A stretch of 56,170 nt of DNA from Chrysosporum bergii ANA360D (GTDB taxonomy: Bacteria > Cyanobacteriota > Cyanobacteriia > Cyanobacteriales > Nostocaceae): NCBI RefSeq assembly GCF_029891735.1, contig NZ_JANQDH010000002.1:1-56170 (forward strand), read 5' to 3'. Shown here piece after piece: positions 1-8,281 of this stretch. The translations under genes and the position numbers were made by a program. Below the pieces are notes generated by a model, which saw nothing but the letters and a program-made list of their open reading frames with translations, made no database searches and was not told the origin of the DNA. Within the stretch, counting starts at the first letter, position 1. Each line of letters starts with the position of its first letter.

Positions 1-1069
1 ACTCACCTAACCTAACCAACTCTTTTATAATTGGTTGCCACCATCTAAGGTTAAAATTATGCGTATCAATCACGCTTCTACTTCTATGGCTAGGAAATAC
101 CAGGTCACCTTCGTTAGGTATTCTGTCAAGTGAGTCAATTAGTTCTCTAAGCTGCTTGTTTCCAGGAAAAATTCTTGCCTGTACTCCATTTTTTGTGCCT
201 GCCTGGACACTTTTATCTTTCATACCAGCGACACGCTTAGAAAAAATTACTTGACACTTATCGTCATCTAAAAGTTTTATGTCAGACCAAGTTAGAGCAA
301 TTGCCTCTGAGGGTCTGCAACCGGTTAAAAACCGAAACTCTACAAACCCGGCATAGTAAGTAGATGAAACAACACTGCTATCCTTATCAAATCTACCGTC
401 ATAGAAGGCTTTAAGAATGGTAGCTATTTCTTTACTGGAATAGCTCTTAATTTCCTTTTTAGGAGGTAATACAAGCAGTTCTAGGAGACCTGCTATGGTA
501 TTGCTCTTAATTGGTTTACCTAGTTTTATTGACAGGTTTACAGCAGCGTTTAGTGTAACTAGTAGAGGCTTTAAAGTACCATCACTGTACTTGGTTCTAA
601 GTTTACTAAGTAATTTGTCTGCATTAGTCAAAATCAAGCATTCAGAGGGTAGCCATACAAACCAGTTATCTATGGGATACCATTTTACCTCTTTAGTCCT
701 AGGAGCTACACTACTAGCCTTAGCTGCTTTATAGATATCCCAAATTTCTTTGAGAGTAGGCTCCAAGTTGACAGGCAAGTTGACTATTTCAGTCAATTTT
801 GGGTCACTTGCCTTAGCTAACCCATACTTGACTAGTGTCGGGTCAAATACCCTTCGATAAATGTCTGATTCAATTTCTTTCGCGATACTTAACGCGCTCT
901 CTATTCCTTCTAGCGTGTATGGCGCTACGTGCTTACTGAAAGTAATACCAGTTTGTCTACATCGTAGTCTAACCCTGTTATTGTTGACATCTAGTTTAAC
1001 GATACTAAGTTTTAATTTAGCATCAGTAAGTTTTTTCTCTAACTTAGACTGGTTTGAATTGTATACCAT
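1..1069 (-). CDS. tyrosine site-specific recombinase (phage-type integrase), truncated by window edge
   Basis: I translated the reverse strand from the ATG at 1069; the frame stays open to the window edge, giving about 356 residues with no stop. The N-terminal part resembles the SAM-like core-binding region of phage integrases. Near residue 256 there is a box I motif, LTGCRPSEA, containing the first catalytic Arg. The catalytic H-x-x-R and Tyr lie beyond the edge and cannot be checked. The gene starts about 115 bp from a 3' fragment of tRNA-Gly and faces away from it, as expected for an integrase at one end of an element integrated in a tRNA gene. Several short plus-strand frames across it are shadows. 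The integrase family is clear; the type of element it belongs to is unknown. Confidence 0.85.
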   Translation of the reverse strand, partial: MVYNSNQSKLEKKLTDAKLKLSIVKLDVNNNRVRLRCRQTGITFSKHVAPYTLEGIESALSIAKEIESDIYRRVFDPTLVKYGLAKASDPKLTEIVNLPVNLEPTLKEIWDIYKAAKASSVAPRTKEVKWYPIDNWFVWLPSECLILTNADKLLSKLRTKYSDGTLKPLLVTLNAAVNLSIKLGKPIKSNTIAGLLELLVLPPKKEIKSYSSKEIATILKAFYDGRFDKDSSVVSSTYYAGFVEFRFLTGCRPSEAIALTWSDIKLLDDDKCQVIFSKRVAGMKDKSVQAGTKNGVQARIFPGNKQLRELIDSLDRIPNEGDLVFPSHRSRSVIDTHNFNLRWWQPIIKELVRLGE

Positions 1070-1182
1070 AGCCTCTTAAACCACCGTGGAATAAGAGTTA
1101 TGGGTTAACCCAAATCTAACCCGATAGCCTTACTAGGTTTTATGTCAAAGTGGTTAAAACCCTTGAAAAAAATAGGTTAGCG

Positions 1183-1229
1183 TCACCTTGCCAAGGTGAA
1201 TGTCGCGCGTTCGAATCGCGTTACCCGCT
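1183..1229 (+). other. 3' fragment of tRNA-Gly(GCC), putative attachment site
   Basis: A 5-bp anticodon stem (TCACC/GGTGA) encloses a 7-nt loop with anticodon GCC. It is followed by a 5-nt variable region, a T-stem around the TTCGAAT loop, and the acceptor 3' strand TACCCGC with discriminator T. No matching 5' acceptor strand or D-arm exists upstream, so this is not a complete tRNA. A 3' tRNA half beside an integrase start is the usual footprint of integration into the tRNA 3' end, with the complete tRNA expected at the other end of the element, left of this window. Confidence 0.75.
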
Positions 1230-1480
1230 TTGATACTATATAACACTTTCAAGCATTATCAGGCATAGACATAAAACCCTATAACCTGAGTTAATACCAA
1301 TTTTATAAAAAAGCAACATAATACTTTTAGGGTTTACGGGGAGGGTATAAAGCCTGTAATCCTTAGCGTTAGCTAGGCAGAAGTGACAACAAAAACCACC
1401 GTAGTTTTAACACCTAGGGCATGGTATATCAGAGGTATTATTGCAAGCGAATTAGTTGAAGAATGGGGAAGGCGATTAAA

Positions 1481-1516
1481 ATCGCCAACGAAAATCGCCA
1501 ACGAAAATCGCCAACG
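1481..1516 (+). repeat. 13-bp tandem repeat, about 3 copies
   Basis: The unit ATCGCCAACGAAA repeats without gaps, the last copy being partial. It lies in the 440-bp gene-free stretch 1230-1669 between the tRNA fragment and the next gene. I see no other coding signal in that stretch. Confidence 0.8.
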
Positions 1517-1669
1517 GCTAACCCCCATGTCTGAAGCCATTGGCTCTGCTCGCCGTTGATATTTCGGTCAACTGGTTTTTTGTAGATGTACTAAACTGGA
1601 TAGAGTCTGGCTATCTTAAGGGTTATTGTCCCGGAAAATGAAAAACACACTCAAGTTATTAGAACTGTT

Positions 1670-2077
1670 GTGCAACCTCAAAAAACCGAAAAAATAGAGT
1701 TAAACAAGGAATATCCCTGTCCTTGCCGTCGCAAAGGGCAGTTAACTTCCATTGCACTAACAGAGGCATTTGGTTGCGATCGCTGTCAACAAATCTTTGT
1801 GGTAGAAGATAATGGTCATGTCCTAGAACAGCTGTCAACCACCTATCCCTACAAGCGAGGTTGGAACTGGACGGGAAACAGTTGGCGTATGATCCCGACT
1901 CAGCTAGGAGAAGGTTATCTACCCATAGCGCTGGCCATTATTTTCGTGTTAGTGATTATATGGTTACCATTAGCACTGCGACTGGCAAATGGTTCTAGCT
2001 TAATTGCTTGGGCTATAGTAGCGGTGCTATTGGCCGTTCTGCCAGCACTGATGGTCTGGCTTACTTACAGACGTTAA
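1670..2077 (+). CDS. hypothetical zinc-ribbon-like membrane protein
   Basis: This 135-aa protein starts with GTG. The N-terminal half has paired cysteines (CPC near residues 17-19 and CDRC near 36-39) that could form a small zinc ribbon. The C-terminal half has two strongly hydrophobic segments, about residues 84-105 and 108-130, ending with a positively charged tail. It probably sits in a membrane with the Cys domain on one side. It ends 4 bp before the ProA-like gene, so the two are likely co-transcribed. I do not recognise a named family and infer no function. Confidence 0.6.
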   Translation: MQPQKTEKIELNKEYPCPCRRKGQLTSIALTEAFGCDRCQQIFVVEDNGHVLEQLSTTYPYKRGWNWTGNSWRMIPTQLGEGYLPIALAIIFVLVIIWLPLALRLANGSSLIAWAIVAVLLAVLPALMVWLTYRR

Positions 2078-2081
2078 TTCA

Positions 2082-3347
2082 ATGACCGTTGAAGTTTTGG
2101 ATGATTCCCCCGAACCAATGACCAGCGCTAAACGCGCCTATCAAGCTTCCCTGAAGTTGGCATTGACAAAGGGAGTAAACCGCAGTGGCGCAGTGTTGGC
2201 AATGGCACAAGCCCTGGCAAATTCCTTTGATGACATTTTGGAAGCCAACACTTTGGATTTAGAAGCCAGCAAAGAAATGGCTGTCCCAGAGTTAATTTTA
2301 GATTGGCTGAAGCTGACTCCCACTAGACTAGAAGCAGCAGTGGAAATTCTACAGAGGTTGGGGGAAATCTCAGATCCTTTAAGACGAGTGAGGAACGCTG
2401 AGTATCAACTAGATGATTGCCAAAGTTACACTCAGTTGATGCCCTTGGGAGTAATTGCATTTGTGTATGAGGCTTTTCCCGATTTGGGAGCGATCGCGGC
2501 TGGTTTATGTATTAAGACTGGTAATAGTATCATACTCAAGGGTAGCACAGAAGCCAGTCATTCTAACGAAACCATAGCCAATGTCCTGCGAAGCGCCATT
2601 GAGGAAGTTGGTTTACCCCCTGGATGTGTAGAACTGATTACAGCGGAACATGGTGCTTCCATTCGGGATTTAGTCACTCAAGACAAGTATTTAAATTTAG
2701 TGCTACCTTACGGACGTTCTAGCTTAGTCCAGCAGGTGATACGGCAATCAACTTGTCCAGTGTTAAAATCAGCAATGGGTAACTGCTACCTTTACTGTTC
2801 ACTCAATAGCAGCTTGGAGATGGTGCAGGGAGTAATTATTGATAGCCATGAAAGCCAACCAGACCCAGTAAATGCCATTGAAAAAGTATTAATTCACCGT
2901 CACACTTCACTATCATCTTTAGCTTTTCTGTGGAACGCCTTAAAAGACAAAGGTTTTAACATCAAAGGAGATCAGGAGCTAGTGGAAGCTTTTCCCCAGT
3001 TGCAGCCCATGAAGTCTGGTGAATGGGGAAATTGTTATTTAACCAAGACAGTGGCCTTTAAATTGGTAGATAGTTTAGAAGATGCCATTGACTGGATTAA
3101 TCAATACAGTAGCGGTCATGCTGACTGTATTGTGACTGAATCCTACCAAGAAAGTCGGCAGTTTGCTTTAGGAGTTAATAGCGCTTCTACCTACATTAAC
3201 GCTTCTCCCCGCTTTTCTCGTAACCCTTCTCGCGGAGATTCGATATTTCTGGGGATGTCTAACCAAAAAGGCCACCGCAGGGGATTTATTGGTTTAGAAA
3301 CCTTCACCACTGCCAGGCACATAGTCCAGGGGAACGGGCGATTTTAG
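2082..3347 (+). CDS. gamma-glutamyl phosphate reductase (ProA)-like protein, catalytic Cys missing
   Basis: The 421-aa product matches the aldehyde-dehydrogenase-like ProA fold end to end: N-terminal helices, the YEAFPDLGAIAAG region, the GNSIILKG nucleotide-binding segment and the SSGHADCIVTE stretch. True ProA reduces gamma-glutamyl phosphate to glutamate semialdehyde in proline synthesis through a Cys in a C-N-A-x-E-T motif. Here the equivalent reads VNAIEKVL, with Val263 at the Cys position. The usual Y-E-x-R-P and L-P-R-G-G motifs are also changed (YEAFP, LPYGRSS). This is therefore a divergent paralogue that may not catalyse the ProA reaction, and a canonical proA probably lies elsewhere in the genome. 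It follows the zinc-ribbon gene by 4 bp. Confidence 0.75.
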   Translation: MTVEVLDDSPEPMTSAKRAYQASLKLALTKGVNRSGAVLAMAQALANSFDDILEANTLDLEASKEMAVPELILDWLKLTPTRLEAAVEILQRLGEISDPLRRVRNAEYQLDDCQSYTQLMPLGVIAFVYEAFPDLGAIAAGLCIKTGNSIILKGSTEASHSNETIANVLRSAIEEVGLPPGCVELITAEHGASIRDLVTQDKYLNLVLPYGRSSLVQQVIRQSTCPVLKSAMGNCYLYCSLNSSLEMVQGVIIDSHESQPDPVNAIEKVLIHRHTSLSSLAFLWNALKDKGFNIKGDQELVEAFPQLQPMKSGEWGNCYLTKTVAFKLVDSLEDAIDWINQYSSGHADCIVTESYQESRQFALGVNSASTYINASPRFSRNPSRGDSIFLGMSNQKGHRRGFIGLETFTTARHIVQGNGRF

Positions 3348-3522
3348 CAGTTAAGTTATTCCCTTCCTGGTTACATATTTCACTTTTATCGTCCTATTTT
3401 GTAAATTTGGAGTCTAATTATTTCTTTTTAAGTCGTAGCATAACACACTAAAAAGGATAGAAATAATGGGTTAGGCTAGCCGTAATGCAGTTGAAGAAAA
3501 CATACATTTACAAAGTCAAATT

Positions 3523-3945
3523 GTGCCTGATATAGCCCTACATAAATATCTCCCTCGCCTCCCTGAAGCCGCACTACAAGAATTTATAGAATGGTGTGTT
3601 TTAGAGCAGGCAAAAGCGGCAGAATGTAACTTTACTCCAGATCACAGTAAGTTAAATCACTTGCCGCCAACAGAGTACATTCCCAAACTGATTGATCAGT
3701 TTATGAAAGTTAAACCAGACCCCATTCGAGCAGGTTTAGTAGCTGCGATCGCTGGTAAGGAAGCTGACCAACATGGTTTATCTGGTATGGCGGTTATAGC
3801 TGACTTTATAGCACTTTATGTTAAGTATTTAATCCCTAAAGATGGTAATACTCCAGAACAAGCAGAAATGATCTTAACTGAGGCATCACAACAGCAGTGT
3901 CAAAAATTCACAGAAATTGCTAACAAATATGGTGTAAAGCTGTAA
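3523..3945 (+). CDS. conserved hypothetical protein upstream of hydrogenase protease
   Basis: This 140-aa acidic, soluble, mostly helical protein starts with GTG. There is no signal peptide or membrane segment. A central region around residues 67-80 is rich in small residues (AGLVAAIAGKEADQHG). The gene lies about 100 bp upstream of and co-directional with the HupW-like protease gene, so co-transcription is plausible. I do not recognise the family. An upstream ATG at 3485 is out of frame. Confidence 0.55.
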   Translation: MPDIALHKYLPRLPEAALQEFIEWCVLEQAKAAECNFTPDHSKLNHLPPTEYIPKLIDQFMKVKPDPIRAGLVAAIAGKEADQHGLSGMAVIADFIALYVKYLIPKDGNTPEQAEMILTEASQQQCQKFTEIANKYGVKL

Positions 3946-4042
3946 AATTTTGGCTGTAAAGCTGTCAGGGGTTTTATCTGTTCCATCAGTCAAAGCCCCT
4001 GCTTCACCAACTCATGATGGACTAATTTAAATCAAAATTCTG

Positions 4043-4510
4043 GTGCTAACTATCATTGGTTGCGGAAACCTGAACCGCAGTGATGATGCTGTAGGGGTAA
4101 TTATCGCCCAACGCTTACAACAACATCTAACCCAAAACCCCCATCCTCATGTCCGAGTGTTTGACTGTGGAACCGCAGGGATGGAGGTAATGTTTCAAGC
4201 TAAAGGTAGTAGGGCATTAGTAATTATTGATGCCAGTTCCACAGGTTCGCCACCTGGTGCTATATTTAAAGTCCCAGGCAAAGAACTGGAAGCTTTACCA
4301 CAACCTAGTTATAACTTACATCATTTTCGCTGGGATCATGCTTTAGCCGCCGGAAGTAAAATCTTTGCAGACAATTTTCCCCAAGATGTAACAGTTTACC
4401 TCATTGAAGCGGCAAATCTGGACTTAGGACTAGAATTAAGTCCTCTAGTCCAACATTCCGCTAATTTAGTTTTTGAAGAATTAATCACTCTCATCAATCA
4501 GTATAAATGA
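4043..4510 (+). CDS. hupW: hydrogenase maturation protease (HupW-like)
   Basis: The 155-aa product starts with GTG and has the M52 family signature GCGNLNRSDDAVG at its N-terminus, an Asp in VIIDAS, and a His-rich segment (LHHFRWDHA). Acidic and His residues in these positions bind nickel in this family. Such proteases clip the C-terminal tail of the NiFe-hydrogenase large subunit after nickel insertion. In N2-fixing Nostocales HupW serves the uptake hydrogenase that recycles H2 from nitrogenase. Location beside the nif region fits that role, but assignment to HupW rather than HoxW is inferred from size and context. Confidence 0.75.
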   Translation: MLTIIGCGNLNRSDDAVGVIIAQRLQQHLTQNPHPHVRVFDCGTAGMEVMFQAKGSRALVIIDASSTGSPPGAIFKVPGKELEALPQPSYNLHHFRWDHALAAGSKIFADNFPQDVTVYLIEAANLDLGLELSPLVQHSANLVFEELITLINQYK

Positions 4511-4579
4511 TCAAATTACCGAGGGGTTGGAAACTATACCCCTCCCCGATGAAATTGGCTGTAGCTTATTTGATGATCA

Positions 4580-4954
4580 TCATGCCCAATCACGATAAAC
4601 AGAAAGTTCATCGACTCTCATTTCAAAGGGTAGACCTTGACTATCAGGCGGACAAATACGAATTTTAGCACTGCTGATCATGGAGTTTAGCAAAGTTCCC
4701 ATGGGCACAAGTTTCTGTAAAACACGCCAATTAGTAACTTGATCAGGACATTCAATGACTAACGTCATTGCATTAGCGCGAGTTGTCACGTACCAGCGAC
4801 AATTAGATAGTAGATTTTGAATAGTGCGATCGCATCCTTCATAAAAATACCTACTAATAGAATCCTCTAGTTGTTGTCGCAGTATAATATCCGCCGATGT
4901 AGGTTGCATATGATGAGAATCATCACTATTAAAATAAAATCTATTGTTAGCCAT
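4580..4954 (-). CDS. hypothetical protein
   Basis: A 124-aa soluble protein convergent with the hydrogenase protease gene. It has an N-terminal Asn/Asp/His-rich stretch, a helical region near residues 25-50, and a mixed alpha/beta C-terminal half with three cysteines. I see no recognisable motif, signal peptide or membrane helix. The start ATG at 4954 is preceded by a weak purine-rich stretch (GGAAAG on the coding strand). The family resembles small cyanobacterial hypothetical proteins, but I cannot name it. Confidence 0.5.
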   Translation of the reverse strand: MANNRFYFNSDDSHHMQPTSADIILRQQLEDSISRYFYEGCDRTIQNLLSNCRWYVTTRANAMTLVIECPDQVTNWRVLQKLVPMGTLLNSMISSAKIRICPPDSQGLPFEMRVDELSVYRDWA

Positions 4955-5608
4955 CTTTCCTTATGATCCTACTTACTTGCCAATAGCCATCCCCTAGAGA
5001 ATATCTTTATTGGTTTGTAATACTTCTGGGGTTTCATCATCCTTATCAGCAGCAATTCCCCAATAATTACCAACCAAATAAATTATTTCTCCCACCAACC
5101 AACTAACTGCATAGCAGTTTAATAATTTACATATTCAGATCCAAACAACAAAGTTACAGCGCCATCTGTGACCATGGCTTGATTTACGCATAAGTAACTT
5201 GTTTATTCTCTGAAAATACCTGGTTTCAGCAGATGCGTACCTTTATATAATCTAGGTGATATCCCCTCTATTCCATACACAACACAGTAAATTTTGACTT
5301 CTTCACAATGCTGTATTGGTATCGCTTTTTCTATTTGTCGCGCGATATATAGATAATCTTCTTGACAAATTAACTGTTTCCGGAAACGTCTGCTATATAA
5401 AACCTAGACAAAGCTGAAAGGTGCTGGGTATAAGCTGATGCTGTCATCGCTCTTCAAAGCAATACCTCAGCTTTCTATCCTGATATTTCCAGCTAGACCT
5501 ATAATAAACATAAATCATTAAAAAAAAGCATCTTTTGATACTTTTTTGCCGGGTTATCTAAATTTGTCAAATTTGTCATCTTATGTTATATATGATATAC
5601 TGTAATAT
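4955..5608. other. gene-free stretch upstream of cobalamin riboswitch
   Basis: This 650-bp stretch has no convincing ORF. On the minus strand around 4990-5200 short coding-like segments interrupted by stops can be read, which may be a decayed gene. From about 5500 to 5608 the DNA becomes very AT-rich, with repeated TTTGTCA words and TATA-like segments, probably the promoter of the riboswitch transcript. Confidence 0.4.
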
Positions 5609-5760
5609 ATCGGTTCTAGTAAAAATCAGCTATTAGAGGTAACGGGGAAAGTCCTGTGTAAGTCCGGCACTGTCCCGCAGCTGTAAACCAATTTTAGATT
5701 TTTGAGTTCAACATCCCCAATTTAAACCTTAAAATTGTGTAAGTCAGAATGCCCGCCGAT
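5609..5760 (+). promoter_or_regulatory. cobalamin (B12) riboswitch
   Basis: The conserved B12-box core is readable near 5644-5696: GGGGAAAGTCC, then AAGTCCGGCACTGTCCCGC followed by AGCTGTAA. The closing GTCAGAATGCCCGCC element is at about 5743-5757. The ATG of the DUF1636 gene follows 37 nt downstream with GAGG as a likely ribosome binding site. Binding of adenosylcobalamin would be expected to lower expression of that gene. No long U-run terminator is obvious, so control at translation initiation is more likely. Confidence 0.9.
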
Positions 5761-5796
5761 AAAAAAGTAACTTGAGCTACAATCTACGAGGTATAG

Positions 5797-6204
5797 ATGA
5801 CAGCAGAACATACAATATTTGTTTGTACAACTTGTGCCAGTAAGTGGCAAGATGGTAAACCTGTAGGTGAAAGTGGCGGAGAAAAGCTTCTCCAACACCT
5901 GCAAGCCCATTACCCCCATTGGGAATTAAATACAGAGTTTGTAATTCAACCAGTGCAATGTATGAGCGCTTGCAATCGCTCATGTGTTGTTTGTTTCGCT
6001 TCACCCAGTAAATCTACATATCTTTTTGGCGATATTTCTGCTGATTTATCAACCGCAGAAGTGGCTGGGGTGTTTGCCTGTGCTAGTAAATATTATGCAC
6101 ACTCAGAAGGTTTATTACCTTGGAGTGAACGCCCAGAACCACTCAAGAAAGGAATTGTGGCACGTATTCCAGCAGTAGCCACTAAAGTGGAAGTGTGTAA
6201 GTAA
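5797..6204 (+). CDS. DUF1636 family metal-binding protein
   Basis: This 135-aa protein has the thioredoxin-like [2Fe-2S] ferredoxin arrangement of the DUF1636 family: CTTCAS near residues 10-15, then CMSACNRSCVVCF near residues 53-65. It lies directly downstream of a cobalamin riboswitch. Members of this family commonly occur near cobalamin or cobalt-uptake genes, so a role in B12 or cobalt metabolism is inferred from the regulation and not from a known reaction. It stands alone and is convergent with fdxH across a perfect inverted repeat. Confidence 0.8.
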   Translation: MTAEHTIFVCTTCASKWQDGKPVGESGGEKLLQHLQAHYPHWELNTEFVIQPVQCMSACNRSCVVCFASPSKSTYLFGDISADLSTAEVAGVFACASKYYAHSEGLLPWSERPEPLKKGIVARIPAVATKVEVCK

Positions 6205-6322
6205 CAGTAGCACATTTTGAGTAGATGGAGGCGATCGCCTGAAAAGTCCCCCTTAAAACAGGGCTTTAGGGAGAGCTAAAAGTTTTTGTTTTAAAACATT
6301 CTCTAATCAATTTTGGATTTTA

Positions 6323-6351
6323 GATGAAGGATATAATGTATATCCTTCATC
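6323..6351. terminator. 13-bp perfect inverted repeat between convergent genes
   Basis: GATGAAGGATATA and its exact complement TATATCCTTCATC are separated by 3 nt. The repeat sits between the ends of the DUF1636 gene and fdxH, where a bidirectional transcription terminator is expected. There is no strong T-run on either side, so termination is inferred. Confidence 0.6.
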
Positions 6352-6371
6352 CTAGCCATCAAAACCAAACT

Positions 6372-6671
6372 CTAGACAAGATATGGTTCTTGATGAGTCT
6401 TAATTGTGCAATTAGACCGGGGATAAGTAACGCAAAGAAGAGCAAATCCTTTAGACATTTGCTCGTCATCTAAAAAGATTTGATCAGATTGGTCAACTTC
6501 ACCTTCAACTACTTTGCCTACACAACTAGAGCAAGAACCAGAATGACAAGAGAAAGGCAATTCAATACCATTTTCTTCTGCTGCGTCTAAAATGGTAGTT
6601 TCTTCATCAACCTCAATTGTAGCGTCGATGTCTTGCTTTTTGTTGATTAATCTAACTTGGTAGGTCGCCAT
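6372..6671 (-). CDS. fdxH: heterocyst [2Fe-2S] ferredoxin FdxH
   Basis: The 99-aa plant-type ferredoxin has the four cluster ligands in CHSGSCSSC (residues 42-50) and a later LLC (near residue 80). In heterocysts FdxH is the electron donor to the nitrogenase iron protein. It is the last gene of the nif cluster, 37 bp after the HesB-like gene, which is the usual Nostoc order. The coding strand has a GAGGAG ribosome binding site just before the ATG. Length and motifs are normal for FdxH. Confidence 0.95.
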   Translation of the reverse strand: MATYQVRLINKKQDIDATIEVDEETTILDAAEENGIELPFSCHSGSCSSCVGKVVEGEVDQSDQIFLDDEQMSKGFALLCVTYPRSNCTIKTHQEPYLV

Positions 6672-6708
6672 TTTCCGATTCTCCTCAAAAATTATAGAAT
6701 TAGATCAA

Positions 6709-7080
6709 TTACCTGCAAGGTGTACCCGTGGGTGTACCATCATCAGTTTTGAAAGATTTTCCGCAACCGCAGGTATCACTTGCATTGGGGTTAGTGAACT
6801 TAAAGCCACTGTCCATTACCCCTTCCACAAAGTCGATCACCACCCCATCTAATAACGGCGCACTTTTGGCATCAACGTAAATCAACACATTACCCTGCTG
6901 AATTACTACATCATCTGCTTGTGGTTTGCTAGTGATCTCAAGTCCATATTCATAACCACTACAACCACCGCTTTTTACAGATACACGGATACCTTTTTTA
7001 GCGTCATTATTATCAGAGGCTGAACCGCGTAAAAATGCCCGCAGACGAAATTCTGCTTTTTCAGTTAAGCTAACAGCCAT
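6709..7080 (-). CDS. hesB: HesB/IscA-family iron-sulfur assembly protein
   Basis: This 123-aa A-type carrier has the three conserved cysteines of the family: one in KSGGCSGYEYG and two in the CGCGKSF motif near residues 104-110. A short Gly/Thr/Pro tail follows. A-type carriers hold and deliver Fe-S clusters; this one lies in the nif cluster between hesA and fdxH, as in other heterocystous cyanobacteria. An AGGAG-like ribosome binding site precedes the ATG. Confidence 0.92.
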   Translation of the reverse strand: MAVSLTEKAEFRLRAFLRGSASDNNDAKKGIRVSVKSGGCSGYEYGLEITSKPQADDVVIQQGNVLIYVDAKSAPLLDGVVIDFVEGVMDSGFKFTNPNASDTCGCGKSFKTDDGTPTGTPCR

Positions 7081-7152
7081 TACCTCTCCTGATGTGTAGC
7101 GATAAATTTGTACTGATTTGAAGTGTGGGACTGTTTGTTAGTTACCTAATGA

Positions 7153-7953
7153 CTACTTTGTACAATTGCTGCTAGGTTCCATAGATGGGGTTTGTCCATA
7201 TCTCCAGGGTGCTGTATTACCGCATACAGGACAATTGCGATCGCGTTGAGAACGACGCTTGGCGAATTCCATCCGATTCAAGTCAATGGTCAGCAATTGA
7301 GATAACAGAGGTTGACTGAACCCAGTAATCAGCTTAATAGCCTCTAACGCTGTCAAACAAGCAAGAGTCCCAGATACAGCCCCCAGAACTGAAAAACCAC
7401 GTCGATCCCATTCTGGCTTTTCTGGAAACAGACAAGATAAACAAGGAGTCACACCAGGAATAATTGTAGTTAGGTAGGCATCCATCCCGTCCATAGCTGC
7501 TTCCACCATGGGTTTACGCCAGCGCACACAAGCTTCATTGAGCAAATTACGTTCTGTAAAATTGTGAGCGCAGTCTAGAGCCATATCAGCTGATTGTACT
7601 AAGGAATCTACATTTTCCGGGGTGACGTAATCATGAACTACTTCCACCTGGATATCAGGATTGATAGCCTCCAGAGTTTCTTTAGCCTTGAATACCCTTG
7701 GTTTACCTACCCAATCATCAGTCATTAAAATCTGACGATTCATATCATCTAACCGCAAGTCACCACCCCGGACTAGGATTAGTCGCCCAACGCCCGCTAC
7801 TGCTAAGTAAAGCGCCGCCGTACCGCCTAATCCCCCCACACCCGTCACCATAACTGTCGCTGACTTCAGGCGTTTTTGAGCTAGTTCACCAAAATTTGGC
7901 AGCATCATTTGGCGACTATAGCGCTCTAATTCGGTAGGCGTTAGGTTGATCAC
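7153..7953 (-). CDS. hesA: HesA, ThiF/MoeB-like E1-type adenylyltransferase
   Basis: The 266-aa product has the Rossmann nucleotide-binding motif GVGGLGG (near residues 38-44), the R-Q-I segment, and two CxxC pairs (CLSC, CPVC) likely to bind zinc. Relatives adenylate the C-terminus of small sulfur-carrier proteins. HesA is conserved in nif clusters of heterocystous cyanobacteria and is associated with nitrogen fixation, possibly Mo cofactor or sulfur handling; the exact step is not settled. The gene follows nifW by 10 bp. Confidence 0.93.
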   Translation of the reverse strand: MINLTPTELERYSRQMMLPNFGELAQKRLKSATVMVTGVGGLGGTAALYLAVAGVGRLILVRGGDLRLDDMNRQILMTDDWVGKPRVFKAKETLEAINPDIQVEVVHDYVTPENVDSLVQSADMALDCAHNFTERNLLNEACVRWRKPMVEAAMDGMDAYLTTIIPGVTPCLSCLFPEKPEWDRRGFSVLGAVSGTLACLTALEAIKLITGFSQPLLSQLLTIDLNRMEFAKRRSQRDRNCPVCGNTAPWRYGQTPSMEPSSNCTK

Positions 7954-7963
7954 TTTTTACCTC

Positions 7964-8281
7964 CTAATCAGACGTGATTTCTGTCAGCGTAACTACATTC
8001 TTAGGTTTCTCATTAAAGACCTTGAACAGCTTTTGTTCATGGGGTGTTGATTCCAGAAAAACATCATAGGCTTTTTGCAAAGCCAAACAATATTGATGTA
8101 GTTTTTCTTCTGGAGTCAAATTAGGATAACTATCATCAACTTCTGCCATGTATTGAGAAAATTTCTTCAAAATATGCAGCCTATTGACATTGACAATTTG
8201 TTGGTCATAGGGCAAATTAAAAAACTGGAAAAATTCTTCTGCATCCACCAGCTTTTGCAAATCATTAACAGTTTTACTCAT
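7964..8281 (-). CDS. nifW: nitrogenase-stabilizing/protective protein NifW
   Basis: This 105-aa protein has the NifW family signature: an N-terminal AEEFFQFFNLPYD segment, the VNRLHILKKF helix, and a C-terminal KVFNEKP segment. NifW protects the MoFe protein or assists its maturation. Its start overlaps the end of the preceding DUF683 gene by 4 nt (ATGA type), showing translational coupling in the nifX-to-hesA operon segment. Confidence 0.93.
   Translation of the reverse strand: MSKTVNDLQKLVDAEEFFQFFNLPYDQQIVNVNRLHILKKFSQYMAEVDDSYPNLTPEEKLHQYCLALQKAYDVFLESTPHEQKLFKVFNEKPKNVVTLTEITSD

Noticed and set aside
495-1079. Two plus-strand frames in the first kilobase
   Set aside because: They run antisense to the integrase gene, which has clear family motifs.
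1183-1229. Functional tRNA-Gly gene
   Set aside because: The 5' acceptor strand and D-arm are absent upstream; only the anticodon-arm-to-3'-end part exists.
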